DNA from: Dyadobacter sp. 676
Lineage (GTDB): Bacteria > Bacteroidota > Bacteroidia > Cytophagales > Spirosomataceae
Direction of reading: 5' to 3'
DNA length: 64,000 bases
Assembly (NCBI RefSeq): GCF_040448675.1
Contig: NZ_CP159289.1
Span: 5,935,001-5,999,000 of the forward strand
Under the pieces are notes generated by a model. That model was not told the DNA's origin. It did no database searches and was given only the letters and a program-made list of their open reading frames with translations. The position numbers were made by a program, and so were the translations under genes. Positions 9,173-17,020 of the stretch are shown here, piece after piece (positions within the stretch are counted from its first letter, which is position 1; the number at the start of each line of letters is the position of its first letter).

Positions 9173-9944
9173 TCAGGAAAAAACCTTTGTCGTAACCCAT
9201 TTTCCGGTGGTCGATCTCCATTTCCTGCTCACCCGGCACGAACGACTCAAATTCCATCCTGATTTCATACCCACTGAAATGTTCGAGAAACCGCTTTTCG
9301 TTGAAAAACCAGGCGGGATAACGGGCATCGTAGATTTCCGGCGGTACTATCTGCAACGTCAGGCGATCGGGGTGATCGCCCCGGATGAATGCCGTCCTGT
9401 CCACCAGGATGTACGTGAAATCGCGGCGTTTGATTTCTTCGAGAAAATCGTGCGGTTTTTCGAGATACTGGACCACACTCGACAGCAGCAGCACGTCCGC
9501 CTTTTTTGCTGCCATACTCTCGCCGATCGTGAAGTGGAATTTCAGGGTTTCATCCTCAAAAAAGGCTCGTCCGCAGCGCACGTAATTTTCCTGCTCCACG
9601 ACGCTCCAGTGCAGCCGCACCGCCGGCGGAATGATGTCCTTAACCTGGTAATAGGTGCTTCCGAGTGATCCGCCGAAATCGATCACGTTGAGCTGGTTAC
9701 CGCATTCTATGGCCGCGTAGAGCAGGGCCGAAATGACGGGGTAGGGGTAAATTTTTTTATCGAACAATACCGAATCGCGCTCATAAACGGCCTCGCCGTT
9801 CTTTACCTTCAGGAGCGCCTCCTTTGTTTTATTCAGAATAGCTTCGGCTTCATATCCGCCGGACAGCGCTACGAGGTCCCCCCAATTTTTGTAGTCACCA
9901 AACCAGCCGTACGGGTTTTTCTTCTTCGGTTTAAAGAACGACAT
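9162..9944 (-). CDS. TIGR04325-family putative methyltransferase
   Basis: 260 residues. The N-terminus (KNPYGWFGDYKNWGDLVALSGGYEAEAIL) and the glycine-rich LNVIDFGGSLGSTYYQVKDII (residues ~85-105, SAM-binding motif I) match the family often found in O-antigen and other surface-polysaccharide clusters. Later motifs DVLLLSSVVQYLEKPHDFLEEI and FTYILVDRTAFIRG fit a Rossmann methyltransferase. Next to a glycosyltransferase cluster it may methylate a sugar or lipid-linked glycan; the acceptor is unknown. Convergent with the AlkD-like gene. Confidence 0.85.
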   Translation of the reverse strand: MSFFKPKKKNPYGWFGDYKNWGDLVALSGGYEAEAILNKTKEALLKVKNGEAVYERDSVLFDKKIYPYPVISALLYAAIECGNQLNVIDFGGSLGSTYYQVKDIIPPAVRLHWSVVEQENYVRCGRAFFEDETLKFHFTIGESMAAKKADVLLLSSVVQYLEKPHDFLEEIKRRDFTYILVDRTAFIRGDHPDRLTLQIVPPEIYDARYPAWFFNEKRFLEHFSGYEIRMEFESFVPGEQEMEIDHRKMGYDKGFFLIRR

Positions 9945-10002
9945 GTTTCAAAGTTTGAATCGGGTGCAATATAGGGCTTTATACTGCAATTTTGCTATGA
10001 TA

Positions 10003-10203
10003 CTATTTTAGCATTTTGCTTCTTGTCTCTGACTGTGATTGTGATTTATCTAGCTGATTTTTAGTTTGTTGCATATATTCATTCCAACCAAGTGGATGAT
10101 AAAATACTCTCTCATATATTATTTTATCATTTGGAGGGGAATCACATTCGCAATATTCGCGGATATTTGTAATGGAAGATGTACCCTCTTCTACCCCTAA
10201 CAT
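10003..10203 (-). CDS. Doubtful small hypothetical protein in an AT-rich gap
   Basis: An open frame of 66 codons (start MLGVEEGTSSITNIREYCECD) filling the gap between the methyltransferase and glycosyltransferase genes. Its base composition is clearly more AT-rich than its neighbours. I recognise no domain, signal peptide or membrane segment, and the end is a low-complexity run rich in Gln, Ser and Lys. It ends six bases from the divergent glycosyltransferase start, leaving little room for that gene's promoter. It may be a remnant of transferred DNA or non-coding. Confidence 0.3.
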   Translation of the reverse strand: MLGVEEGTSSITNIREYCECDSPPNDKIIYERVFYHPLGWNEYMQQTKNQLDKSQSQSETRSKMLK

Positions 10204-10209
10204 ACTTTA

Positions 10210-11205
10210 ATGCAGAATTTTTGTACCCTTTTTAACTCATGCTACCTTTCGCGGGGACTGGCGATGTACCATTCTCTGCTAAGGCAAAGCGCTGATTTTC
10301 ACCTGTATATTTTCGCGTTCGACGATCCCTGCGATGCGCTGCTCCGCCGGATGAACCTGCCGAATGCAACGGTAATCTCCCTGGACGGATTCGAAACGCC
10401 GGAGCTGCTTGCCGTGAAGCAGGGCCGCACGCCGGGCGAGTATTGCTGGACCTGTACCCCGTTTACCATCTGGCATTGCATTCATCATTTCTCCCTTGAC
10501 CATTGCACCTATGTAGACGCCGATCTCCTGTTTTTCGCCGACCCGAAGGTCCTGACCGACGAGATGGGTGGTAAATCGGTGCTCATTACGGAACACCGGT
10601 ACAGCCCGGAATACGACCAATCCCGGAACTGCGGTATTTACTGTGTGCAATTCCTGACCTTCAAAAGCACCCCGCAAGGCCTCACCGTGCTGCATTGGTG
10701 GATGCAGGCTTGTCTTGAATGGTGTTTCAACCGATTCGAGGATGGTAAATTCGGCGACCAGAAGTACCTCGACGACTGGACTGCCCGTTTCGAAGGCATC
10801 CATGTGCTGCAACACCTTGGAGGCGGTGTGGCGCCGTGGAATGCGGGAAGCTACGCCTACCGGAATGTGGAAGGAAAAGTATTTGTACAGAGCGCCGGAA
10901 CCCCGGCGGTGCCGGTGGTTTTTTACCACTTTCATGACTTTCGTTATTGTGTGGATGGAAGTTTTCGTCTCACGACGGAACAATACCGGCTTCCAAAAGA
11001 GGCGATCGGGCTTCTTTACGGGGCTTATGTGAAGGCGCTCGATGCTGCGGAAACGCAAATTTTACAAATCGATCCTGCCGCAGTTTTTCATGAAAAGCCG
11101 ATGGCCCTGAAATGGATAAAAGTCAGTTTTTCGCGCCGCATCAAATTCTGGCTGAACGGGCGCTATAAGAACTATACCAGGAAAGAACGCATTAACCTAA
11201 TCTAA
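10210..11205 (+). CDS. Glycosyltransferase with a DXD motif (GT-A type)
   Basis: 331 residues, no signal peptide. The N-terminus (FCTLFNSCYLSRGLAMYHSLL) and the metal-binding DAD at residues 103-105 in CTYVDADLLFFADP are typical of GT-A nucleotide-sugar transferases resembling GT8. Downstream, HYNCGIYCVQ-like (RNCGIYCVQFLTF), WWMQACLEWC, FGDQKYLDDW and GGGVAPWNAGSY are conserved-looking acceptor-site segments. Together with the cupin gene ten bases downstream it forms a short operon in a surface-glycan cluster. Donor and acceptor cannot be told. Confidence 0.85.
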   Translation: MQNFCTLFNSCYLSRGLAMYHSLLRQSADFHLYIFAFDDPCDALLRRMNLPNATVISLDGFETPELLAVKQGRTPGEYCWTCTPFTIWHCIHHFSLDHCTYVDADLLFFADPKVLTDEMGGKSVLITEHRYSPEYDQSRNCGIYCVQFLTFKSTPQGLTVLHWWMQACLEWCFNRFEDGKFGDQKYLDDWTARFEGIHVLQHLGGGVAPWNAGSYAYRNVEGKVFVQSAGTPAVPVVFYHFHDFRYCVDGSFRLTTEQYRLPKEAIGLLYGAYVKALDAAETQILQIDPAAVFHEKPMALKWIKVSFSRRIKFWLNGRYKNYTRKERINLI

Positions 11206-11214
11206 ATCACCCCC

Positions 11215-11598
11215 TTGGCTCAGTTAATTAACCTGAAAACGTTTACCGACACGCGTGGAAGCCTAACCGTGATCGAACGTGTGATTCCATTCGAAATCAA
11301 ACGTATTTTTTATGTGAACGACCGCGATTACTTCGCCCGCGATGAAGGCGATTTTGGAAATATAAAGCTGGCCGTCGTCTGTCTGAAAGGGCGATGCCTC
11401 ATTACAAGTCAAACGGGCACTGAAATGCAGCGATTTATCCTTCATACGGCCGATCAATGCCTTTTACTCACGCCGGAAGACCGGTACGAAATGACCGAAA
11501 TTATGGATGAATCCATTCTGATGGTGCTTGCGTCCGAGCCTTTCGGACATAGCGAAGGCGTTCATGAGCCATATCGTTACGGAGTGTCGCTTGCCTGA
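11215..11598 (+). CDS. FdtA/WxcM-like sugar-nucleotide cupin without the usual histidines
   Basis: 127 residues. The layout (INLKTFTDTRGSLTVIERVIPFEIKRIFYVND, then the strand-rich KLAVVCLKGRCLITSQTG and the C-terminal WYEMTE-like ITPEDRYEMTEIMDESILMVLASEPF) matches dTDP-4-keto-6-deoxyhexose 3,4-ketoisomerases of the FdtA type. The RGxHAHK segment that supplies active-site histidines is replaced by RDEGDFGNIK, so catalysis in the known way is unlikely. The start is TTG at 11215, nine bases after the previous stop; the first in-frame ATG is far inside the fold. It overlaps the convergent GT2 gene by 22 bases. Confidence 0.75.
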   Translation: MAQLINLKTFTDTRGSLTVIERVIPFEIKRIFYVNDRDYFARDEGDFGNIKLAVVCLKGRCLITSQTGTEMQRFILHTADQCLLLTPEDRYEMTEIMDESILMVLASEPFGHSEGVHEPYRYGVSLA

Positions 11599-12323
11599 TT
11601 TTCCGGCAGCCGGTTGCCACGGTTCGAAAGCCGTTCTTTAAACCGCTTGAACAGAAACCTCAGATAAATGGCCGGACCGAAATGTTTCAGGATCAGTCCG
11701 GCTTTGTCTTTTTCAAAAACAGGATCTTTTTGCAGGGAGGATATTCCGGTGTCGTTGAAAACGGCGATGTCGAAGTCCTTGAATGTGAAGTGGTACCGGT
11801 GGTCGCTGTGCCAGCCCATATTAAATACGTGGTCGGCGGAAATGCGGTAGCGCGTGTCGTACCTGCGCAGGGAAAACAACCCGGCCGGATAAATAACAGC
11901 CTGGTGGTTGATGCCCGTTTTGGCTTGCTTGTAAGGGCTCATTTTTCCCAGATACTTCATTCCTGCCTTCAAAACGCTTCCGTAATAAATGGCGGTGGGC
12001 TCTTGCAGCTCGACGGCCATCATCGAAAACTGTGGCGTAAGCATGTCGTCGGCACCGATGAAATAGATCCATTGGCCCCGGGCATGGTCCAGGGCCTTGT
12101 TCATGGCTTCGTAAATGCCGCCGTCTTTTTCACTTTTCCAGAATGCGAGCCGGTGGCTGTTTTCTTGTAGTATTACCGGCGTGGCGTCCGTGCTCCCGCC
12201 GTCCATCACGATGATTTCGATATGCGGGTATTGTTGACTGTAAATGCTGTCAAGGCATCTTTGTAAGAAGCGCTCTGCATTGTAAGTAACCAGGATGACG
12301 GAGATCAGTCGGTTGTTACCCAT
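11577..12323 (-). CDS. GT2 family glycosyltransferase
   Basis: 248 residues from ATG 12323 (MGNNRLISVILVTYNAERF). It has the GT2 core: VTYNAERFLQRCLDSIYSQ, EIIVMDGGSTDATP for nucleotide binding and the acidic FIGADDML. The C-terminus ends in a basic, membrane-associating stretch (YLRFLFKRFKERLSNRG). It resembles WcaA-like transferases of capsule and O-antigen clusters. It is last in a minus-strand run of three GT2 genes, five bases after the preceding stop. An in-frame upstream extension of 27 codons lies inside that gene and was rejected. Confidence 0.88.
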   Translation of the reverse strand: MGNNRLISVILVTYNAERFLQRCLDSIYSQQYPHIEIIVMDGGSTDATPVILQENSHRLAFWKSEKDGGIYEAMNKALDHARGQWIYFIGADDMLTPQFSMMAVELQEPTAIYYGSVLKAGMKYLGKMSPYKQAKTGINHQAVIYPAGLFSLRRYDTRYRISADHVFNMGWHSDHRYHFTFKDFDIAVFNDTGISSLQKDPVFEKDKAGLILKHFGPAIYLRFLFKRFKERLSNRGNRLPENQASDTP

Positions 12324-12328
12324 GCAGG

Positions 12329-13183
12329 TCAAAGCGCAAATTCGTTCTCGGTCAGTCGTGCAGGTTCTGCATTGTGAAGGTACTGGTGAAGCCCCTGGTT
12401 GCAATACACTGTTTTGTTGAGTAGCGCGTCGGTAAGGTACACCTCGTTCTCGCGGCAGCCGCCCCGGTCGGCTTCCGCATGGTAAATGTGGAAGGCAACC
12501 CCGCCGAACTTGGCGGCCCGTTTTTTCAACCCGGCGTTGATCAGCCGCACGGCAATTTCGTTGTCCTCGCGGCCCCAGGCATGAAACATCTCGTTATAGC
12601 CATTCACACGAAGCAGGTCCTCGCGCCAGAATGCCATATTGCAGCCGCGCAGGGCAAATATGTCGTGTGTTTTGTACCGGTCGGCCATGTACCTGCTCAG
12701 CCACGAAATGCTGAACCGGTTTGAAAAATTTCCCAGGCCCGGTTGGAATGGGGACACTCCGGGTTTTTGCGCGCGAAGCATCGTATCGGATAACTCCCTG
12801 CTCATCAGTACCCTGCTGCCGGCCACGAATGTGCCGCGTTTGCTTAGCCGGAGATGGTCTTTGATAAAATGCCTGTGCAGGACAAGGTCCCCGTCGATCT
12901 GGATGATATAGTCGCAGGAGCTTGTGGCGATGGCCTTGTTGCGGATCTTCGAAAGCTGGAACCCTTCGTCTTCCTGCCACACGTGAAGGAGCCTTACCGG
13001 CAACAGGGGCCGCATCGCTTCGATTACCTCCGCGGTCTGCCCGGTCGAGCCGTCGTCGGCGATAATCACTTCATCGGGCAATACCGACTGCTCCCTGACG
13101 CTTAGCAGGCATAGCCGCAACGCCTCCGGCCAATTGTAGGTGGAAATAATCAGCGAGGTTTTAGTGAAGGTTTTCATATCCAT
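12329..13183 (-). CDS. GT2 glycosyltransferase with GT7-like C-terminal domain
   Basis: 284 residues. The N-terminal GT2 domain has ISTYNWPEALRLCLLSV, VIIADDGSTGQTAEVI, a KIRNKAI segment and the DXD-type QIDGDLVLH; the C-terminal part has GCNMAFWREDLLRVNGYNEMF and AWGREDNEIAVRLINAG, the GWxxED motif of galactosyltransferase-type (GT7 C) domains. The following gene is a paralogue with the same organisation. Its first 23 bases overlap the end of the upstream paralogue, indicating one operon with coupled translation. Probable role: surface-glycan chain assembly. Confidence 0.9.
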   Translation of the reverse strand: MDMKTFTKTSLIISTYNWPEALRLCLLSVREQSVLPDEVIIADDGSTGQTAEVIEAMRPLLPVRLLHVWQEDEGFQLSKIRNKAIATSSCDYIIQIDGDLVLHRHFIKDHLRLSKRGTFVAGSRVLMSRELSDTMLRAQKPGVSPFQPGLGNFSNRFSISWLSRYMADRYKTHDIFALRGCNMAFWREDLLRVNGYNEMFHAWGREDNEIAVRLINAGLKKRAAKFGGVAFHIYHAEADRGGCRENEVYLTDALLNKTVYCNQGLHQYLHNAEPARLTENEFAL

Positions 13184-13958
13184 TGGAACATCTTTTAACT
13201 TTTGTTAGCAGGGTATGTTGGATGATCCGGCGATGATGCGGTTCGCTCGACCGGGGTAATTCGTTGTGATGCAAATGGTACTGTACCGCGCTCAGCTTCA
13301 CGATTTTTTTGATGATATTGTTATTGATAAACCGGGCGGCGAGCTCTTCGTCCTCGTGGCCCCAGCCGCTGAGGTCGTTGTTGTAACCGTTCACCCGCAG
13401 GAAGTCGTCCTTCCAGTAAGCCAGGTTGCTGCCCCGGACGCTCCGGCTTTTCATTTCCTTACGCTGGCCCAGCGACCGTAGCACGGGCAGCCGCACGGCG
13501 TTGAGCCGGTTGTAAACCCCCCGGGAAAAGAAACTGACGTTTGTTTCGGCATTGCGGAGCAATTCTTCGGTTTTCGCAGGTGTGAGCCGCGCGCGCGTGC
13601 CGCGTATGAATGCGCCGCGTTCGGCGGCGGCCAGGTGATCCGCAATAAACGATGAATGCAGCAGCACATCGCCATCGACCTGGATCACATAGGAGCCGGT
13701 GCACCGGCCGATCGCCTTGTTGAGGATCTGACTCTTGCGAAAACCGAGGTCTTCGTGCCAGACGTGGATAAGGGGCACGGGAAAGCCATCCTGCATTCGG
13801 TTGATCACGTCTCGCGTCCGGTTGTCCGACCCGTCGTCGGCGATGATCACTTCCCTGGGAAGGACTTTTTGTTTACTTACGCTCAAAAGGCTGCAATGCA
13901 GCGCTTCCGCCCAGTTATAAGTAGCGATAATGAGCGAGGTTGCCGAAGCGGAATCCAT
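13161..13958 (-). CDS. GT2 glycosyltransferase, paralogue of the next gene
   Basis: 265 residues, first gene of the three-gene GT2 run. Motifs match the neighbour one for one: IATYNWAEALHCSLLSV, VIIADDGSDNRTRDVI, QILNKAIGRC, the metal-binding QVDGDVLLH, GSNLAYWKDDFLRVNGYNNDL and GWGHEDEELAARFINNN. The order and sequence show a tandem duplication followed by divergence, mostly in the middle segment (residues ~130-180) and C-terminus, where acceptor specificity usually lies. It ends in a basic tail. Confidence 0.9.
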   Translation of the reverse strand: MDSASATSLIIATYNWAEALHCSLLSVSKQKVLPREVIIADDGSDNRTRDVINRMQDGFPVPLIHVWHEDLGFRKSQILNKAIGRCTGSYVIQVDGDVLLHSSFIADHLAAAERGAFIRGTRARLTPAKTEELLRNAETNVSFFSRGVYNRLNAVRLPVLRSLGQRKEMKSRSVRGSNLAYWKDDFLRVNGYNNDLSGWGHEDEELAARFINNNIIKKIVKLSAVQYHLHHNELPRSSEPHHRRIIQHTLLTKVKRCSNGYENLH

Positions 13959-14543
13959 CGATAATCCGAGTTATTTGTTCCTGGTACACTTGGTGTCGGG
14001 ACGTTTTCAAATCACCTCCGACCTGATCGGCTTCCTATTTTTACGACGAACAGCAGATACAGCAAACACGTGACACGTACGGGCTGTCCATGGTTGTAAC
14101 CGATCAATAATCTGTCGGTTAAAAACAAACAGAAGCTGCGATTCTTCGCGAAGGAATAATTTCAGGCCGGAAAACGGGGGATTATTTCGGAAACCGCCAG
14201 TTACTAACAACGCTATACGTTTGCCCGTTCGGGTGACGGGATGGCCATAACTGGCTGGCGGAGAAATTGTTGATAGGGGACATGCTTTACGTTTGTTAGG
14301 GATTGAGCGTCGTCATAAATTGGGACAACATAAAGATCGAAAAAGTATAAGAATAACAGCAAAGCGGTTTCTTATTTTTTTCTAATTTCTTTAACATGCC
14401 GGTGTTAATGGTAAAATGCGGGAAGACGCATTGCCGTGGTGCGGGACTTGCTACTGAAATGCTACGAGGGCGACGGTAGGAATCCGCCGTATGGCCCTTT
14501 TGCATTTTTCGAGTAAGTAACCAAAGCTTACAAATTGAAACCA
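13959..14543. other. Long divergent intergenic region with possible structured leader
   Basis: About 580 bases between the GT2 run and the TlpA-like gene. Short open frames here have no recognisable features and look non-coding. Two hairpins stand out on the plus strand near the TlpA-like gene: AATGCG/CGCATT (14415-14432, perfect, 6-base loop) and a larger element 14457-14507 in which AAATGC pairs with GCATTT and GGGC with GCCC around an inner CGG/CCG stem. They could form a 5' leader RNA or a regulatory site. No match to a riboswitch class I know. Confidence 0.4.
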
Positions 14544-15683
14544 ATGAAACGCCTGTCAATCCTGCTTACAACCTCCATGCCCTTGTGGGGTATTGCCCAA
14601 CCCGATTTCGAGATCCGGGCGGACGTGGACCGGCTGCAAAATGGTGATAAGGTTTTTTTGATTTACCAGATCGATGACCGGCATATTGCCGACTCGACGA
14701 CCGTCCGGAACGGCCATTTCGAATTCAGGGGAAAGCTGGATTACCCTGTTCTGGCCGGACTGTACCTGCACAAAGATCCTTATAAAAACAGGCTTCAACC
14801 CGGCGAACCGATAGATTACCTGCGTTTTTACCTCGCTCCCGAAAATCAGGCGATGTCAGCGACCGATTCGTTGAAACATATCGCGATCGACGGCTCGGAA
14901 ATTAACAAGCTGCATGCGGAACTTCGCGCAATGCTCAAAAAGAACGAGGATGATTTTGCAGCGCTTCAAAAGGAGTTTGTAGCACTACCCGCGGAAAAGC
15001 AAAAGGATAAGAACGTGTTCGACGATTTTCTGGGTAGAGAAAGGCAATTGCTCCAACAGAGTTTCCTGATACATCTGGATTTTGTAAACCGGCACCCGGA
15101 TTCATACCTGAGCGTAATTAGTTTGTCGCACATCGCGGCTCAGCCAGGCCTGACCGCGGAGGCGGAAAAGGCGTATCAAAAACTTGCCCCTGGCCTGAAA
15201 GCTACCCCGGTTGGCCGGGAAATCCCTGTCATGATCGCCTCTCAAAGTAATACCCGGATAGGAAAAACAGCACCGGATTTCAAACAGCGGACGGTCGCCG
15301 GCAGGGAAGTAGGCCTTTCCGATTTCCGGGGCAAATATGTTTTGCTGGATTTTTGGGCAAGCTGGTGCGGTCCCTGCCGGGAAGAGAATCCCAATATCGT
15401 GGCGTCCTATAAGCGCTTTAAGGATAAGGGTTTTGAGGTTTTGGGCGTGTCGCTCGACGCGCCGTCGCAGCGCGCAGCGTGGGTTAAAGCGATCGAAAAG
15501 GATCAGTTGACGTGGACACAGGTCAGCGATCTGAAAGGCTGGGACAATGCGGCTGCAAAATTGTACGGTATCCGTGGAATTCCCGCGAATTTCCTGATAG
15601 ATCCTTCCGGTAAAATCATCGCCCGCGACCTGCGCGGTGCTGCATTGCAGGAAAAACTGAGCAGCGTTTTGGAAGGAAAATAA
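14544..15683 (+). CDS. TlpA-like thioredoxin-fold protein with N-terminal DUF4369-type domain
   Basis: 379 residues from ATG 14544 (MKRLSILLTTSMPLWGIAQ, a signal peptide); a TTG three codons earlier is also possible. Residues ~22-125 resemble DUF4369 (FEIRADVDRLQNGDKVFLIY, DSTTVRNGHFEFRGKLDYP). A helical linker follows, then an AhpC/TSA-thioredoxin domain (GKTAPDFKQRTVAGREVGLSDFRGKYVLLDFWASWCGPC) with the redox CGPC at Cys275 and the cis-Pro segment GIRGIPANFLIDPSGKI. Such proteins are periplasmic disulfide reductases common in Bacteroidota. Convergent with the MFS gene 15 bases on. Confidence 0.9.
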   Translation: MKRLSILLTTSMPLWGIAQPDFEIRADVDRLQNGDKVFLIYQIDDRHIADSTTVRNGHFEFRGKLDYPVLAGLYLHKDPYKNRLQPGEPIDYLRFYLAPENQAMSATDSLKHIAIDGSEINKLHAELRAMLKKNEDDFAALQKEFVALPAEKQKDKNVFDDFLGRERQLLQQSFLIHLDFVNRHPDSYLSVISLSHIAAQPGLTAEAEKAYQKLAPGLKATPVGREIPVMIASQSNTRIGKTAPDFKQRTVAGREVGLSDFRGKYVLLDFWASWCGPCREENPNIVASYKRFKDKGFEVLGVSLDAPSQRAAWVKAIEKDQLTWTQVSDLKGWDNAAAKLYGIRGIPANFLIDPSGKIIARDLRGAALQEKLSSVLEGK

Positions 15684-15698
15684 CTGGTGTTCCCAACT

Positions 15699-16934
15699 TT
15701 AATCCACAGCTAATATCCCTTCGTCCTCCCGCAATGCCCCGCTTTTCGCTTCGCGCTCGATCCATTTCGTGCGGGTGATGAGCAGCAGCACGGCGAGGAT
15801 CAGCACGGCATAACCGGCGCCCAGCCAGGCCTGACTGTCGATCCGGATCGTTTTGACAACCATATAGCTGAATGCGGAAGTAGAGAGGATATAACCGCCC
15901 CCCGTAAGGCCGCTGGCCAGGCCGCCGAACTGCGTAAAGCGGGTGAGGCAATAGGCCAGCATCCCGTTGAAAATAAAGCCGGATGCCGAATGGAGCAGGA
16001 TTACGTACACCATGAGCGTATACAGGTTTTGATATTGCAGCGTCAGCATGATGAGCCCGCCCGAGACGGCTACCTGTACCAGTGCCGCCGTAAAGAGCCT
16101 TTTATAAAATGGTTTGGATATCAGCGCTTTGGAGAGCAGGCTGCCGCCCAACATGGCCAGGCCGGAGATCATCGAGCAATTGCCGGTAACGGTCGCGGGA
16201 AAGTGCATTACCTCTTCGATCAGGAACGGGCTCGACATATTGTAGATCATCAGCATGGCATAGGACAAGCCCAGTACGAGCAGTCCGGAAGTAAAATCGC
16301 GGGTGCCGAGCATCGAGCGGTAGGCATTGCCGATCGTTTTCAGCCGGAAGGGTATCCGGGTTGCGATTGTCTCGCCGCTGAATAGCAGCTCCAACACCAA
16401 AAACACCAGTCCGAAGCAGCCGAGGAAGTAAAAATTGGATTGCCAGCCGAAATTGGTTTGCAGGTACCCGCCCAGAAACGGGGCAATAATGGGTGCCGCC
16501 GACCAGATGATCGAGAAGAGGCTCGTATAATGTTTCAACTTTTCGCCTTGAAAAAGATCGAAGAAAAACGACCGTTTGCTGACCACAATCACAGCCGACA
16601 TAATACCCTGAGTGGCTCGCATGAGGTAGATAACGTTCAGATCGCGGGTATGGGCAATCACAAAACTCGCAACGCTGAACCCGGCGAGCGCAATGATGTT
16701 CGGCCAGAAGCGGCCGTAGCTGTCGAGCAGGCCGCCTACAAGCAGTTGGCTGATGCCATAGGTTGCCAGAAAAATGGAAATGCAAAGCTGGACTTCCGCA
16801 GGCGATGCGTGCAGTTGCGCGCTCATGGCCGGCAACGAGGGGATAAATACGTCCAGTGCAAAGCCCGTAATGGGGATCAGAGCGAGGGCGAGAACGGTGC
16901 CCACCGCCTTATTCGTTTCTTTAATGGTTTTCAT
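15699..16934 (-). CDS. Bcr/CflA-type MFS drug-efflux transporter
   Basis: 411 residues with about twelve hydrophobic segments. The first helix has the Bcr/CflA hallmark ALDVFIPSLPAMSAQL, followed by QLCISIFLATYGISQLLVGGLLDSYGR (MFS motif A region) and MRATQGIMSAVIVVSKRSFFFDLF. Family members export bicyclomycin, chloramphenicol, sulfonamides or cysteine by proton antiport at the inner membrane. It lies 86 bases downstream of an AraC-type regulator on the same strand and has its own -7 box at 16954-16961. Confidence 0.9.
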   Translation of the reverse strand: MKTIKETNKAVGTVLALALIPITGFALDVFIPSLPAMSAQLHASPAEVQLCISIFLATYGISQLLVGGLLDSYGRFWPNIIALAGFSVASFVIAHTRDLNVIYLMRATQGIMSAVIVVSKRSFFFDLFQGEKLKHYTSLFSIIWSAAPIIAPFLGGYLQTNFGWQSNFYFLGCFGLVFLVLELLFSGETIATRIPFRLKTIGNAYRSMLGTRDFTSGLLVLGLSYAMLMIYNMSSPFLIEEVMHFPATVTGNCSMISGLAMLGGSLLSKALISKPFYKRLFTAALVQVAVSGGLIMLTLQYQNLYTLMVYVILLHSASGFIFNGMLAYCLTRFTQFGGLASGLTGGGYILSTSAFSYMVVKTIRIDSQAWLGAGYAVLILAVLLLITRTKWIEREAKSGALREDEGILAVD

Positions 16935-16953
16935 ATGCTTGCAAATAATGCCT

Positions 16954-16961
16954 CAAAGGTA
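16954..16961 (-). promoter_or_regulatory. -7 promoter element of the MFS transporter gene
   Basis: On the minus strand TACCTTTG matches TAnnTTTG exactly, 20 bases before the ATG at 16934. It implies a short leader of about a dozen bases and transcription separate from the upstream AraC gene. Confidence 0.5.
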
Positions 16962-17020
16962 GGTATGCAAGCGGTGTGGCCGGTAATATGAATCAAAGCA
17001 ATGATTATACAATTCAAATG

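Noticed and set aside
14007..14559. Two short minus-strand frames upstream of the TlpA-like gene
   Set aside because: No domains; their composition changes within the frame and one overlaps the TlpA-like start.
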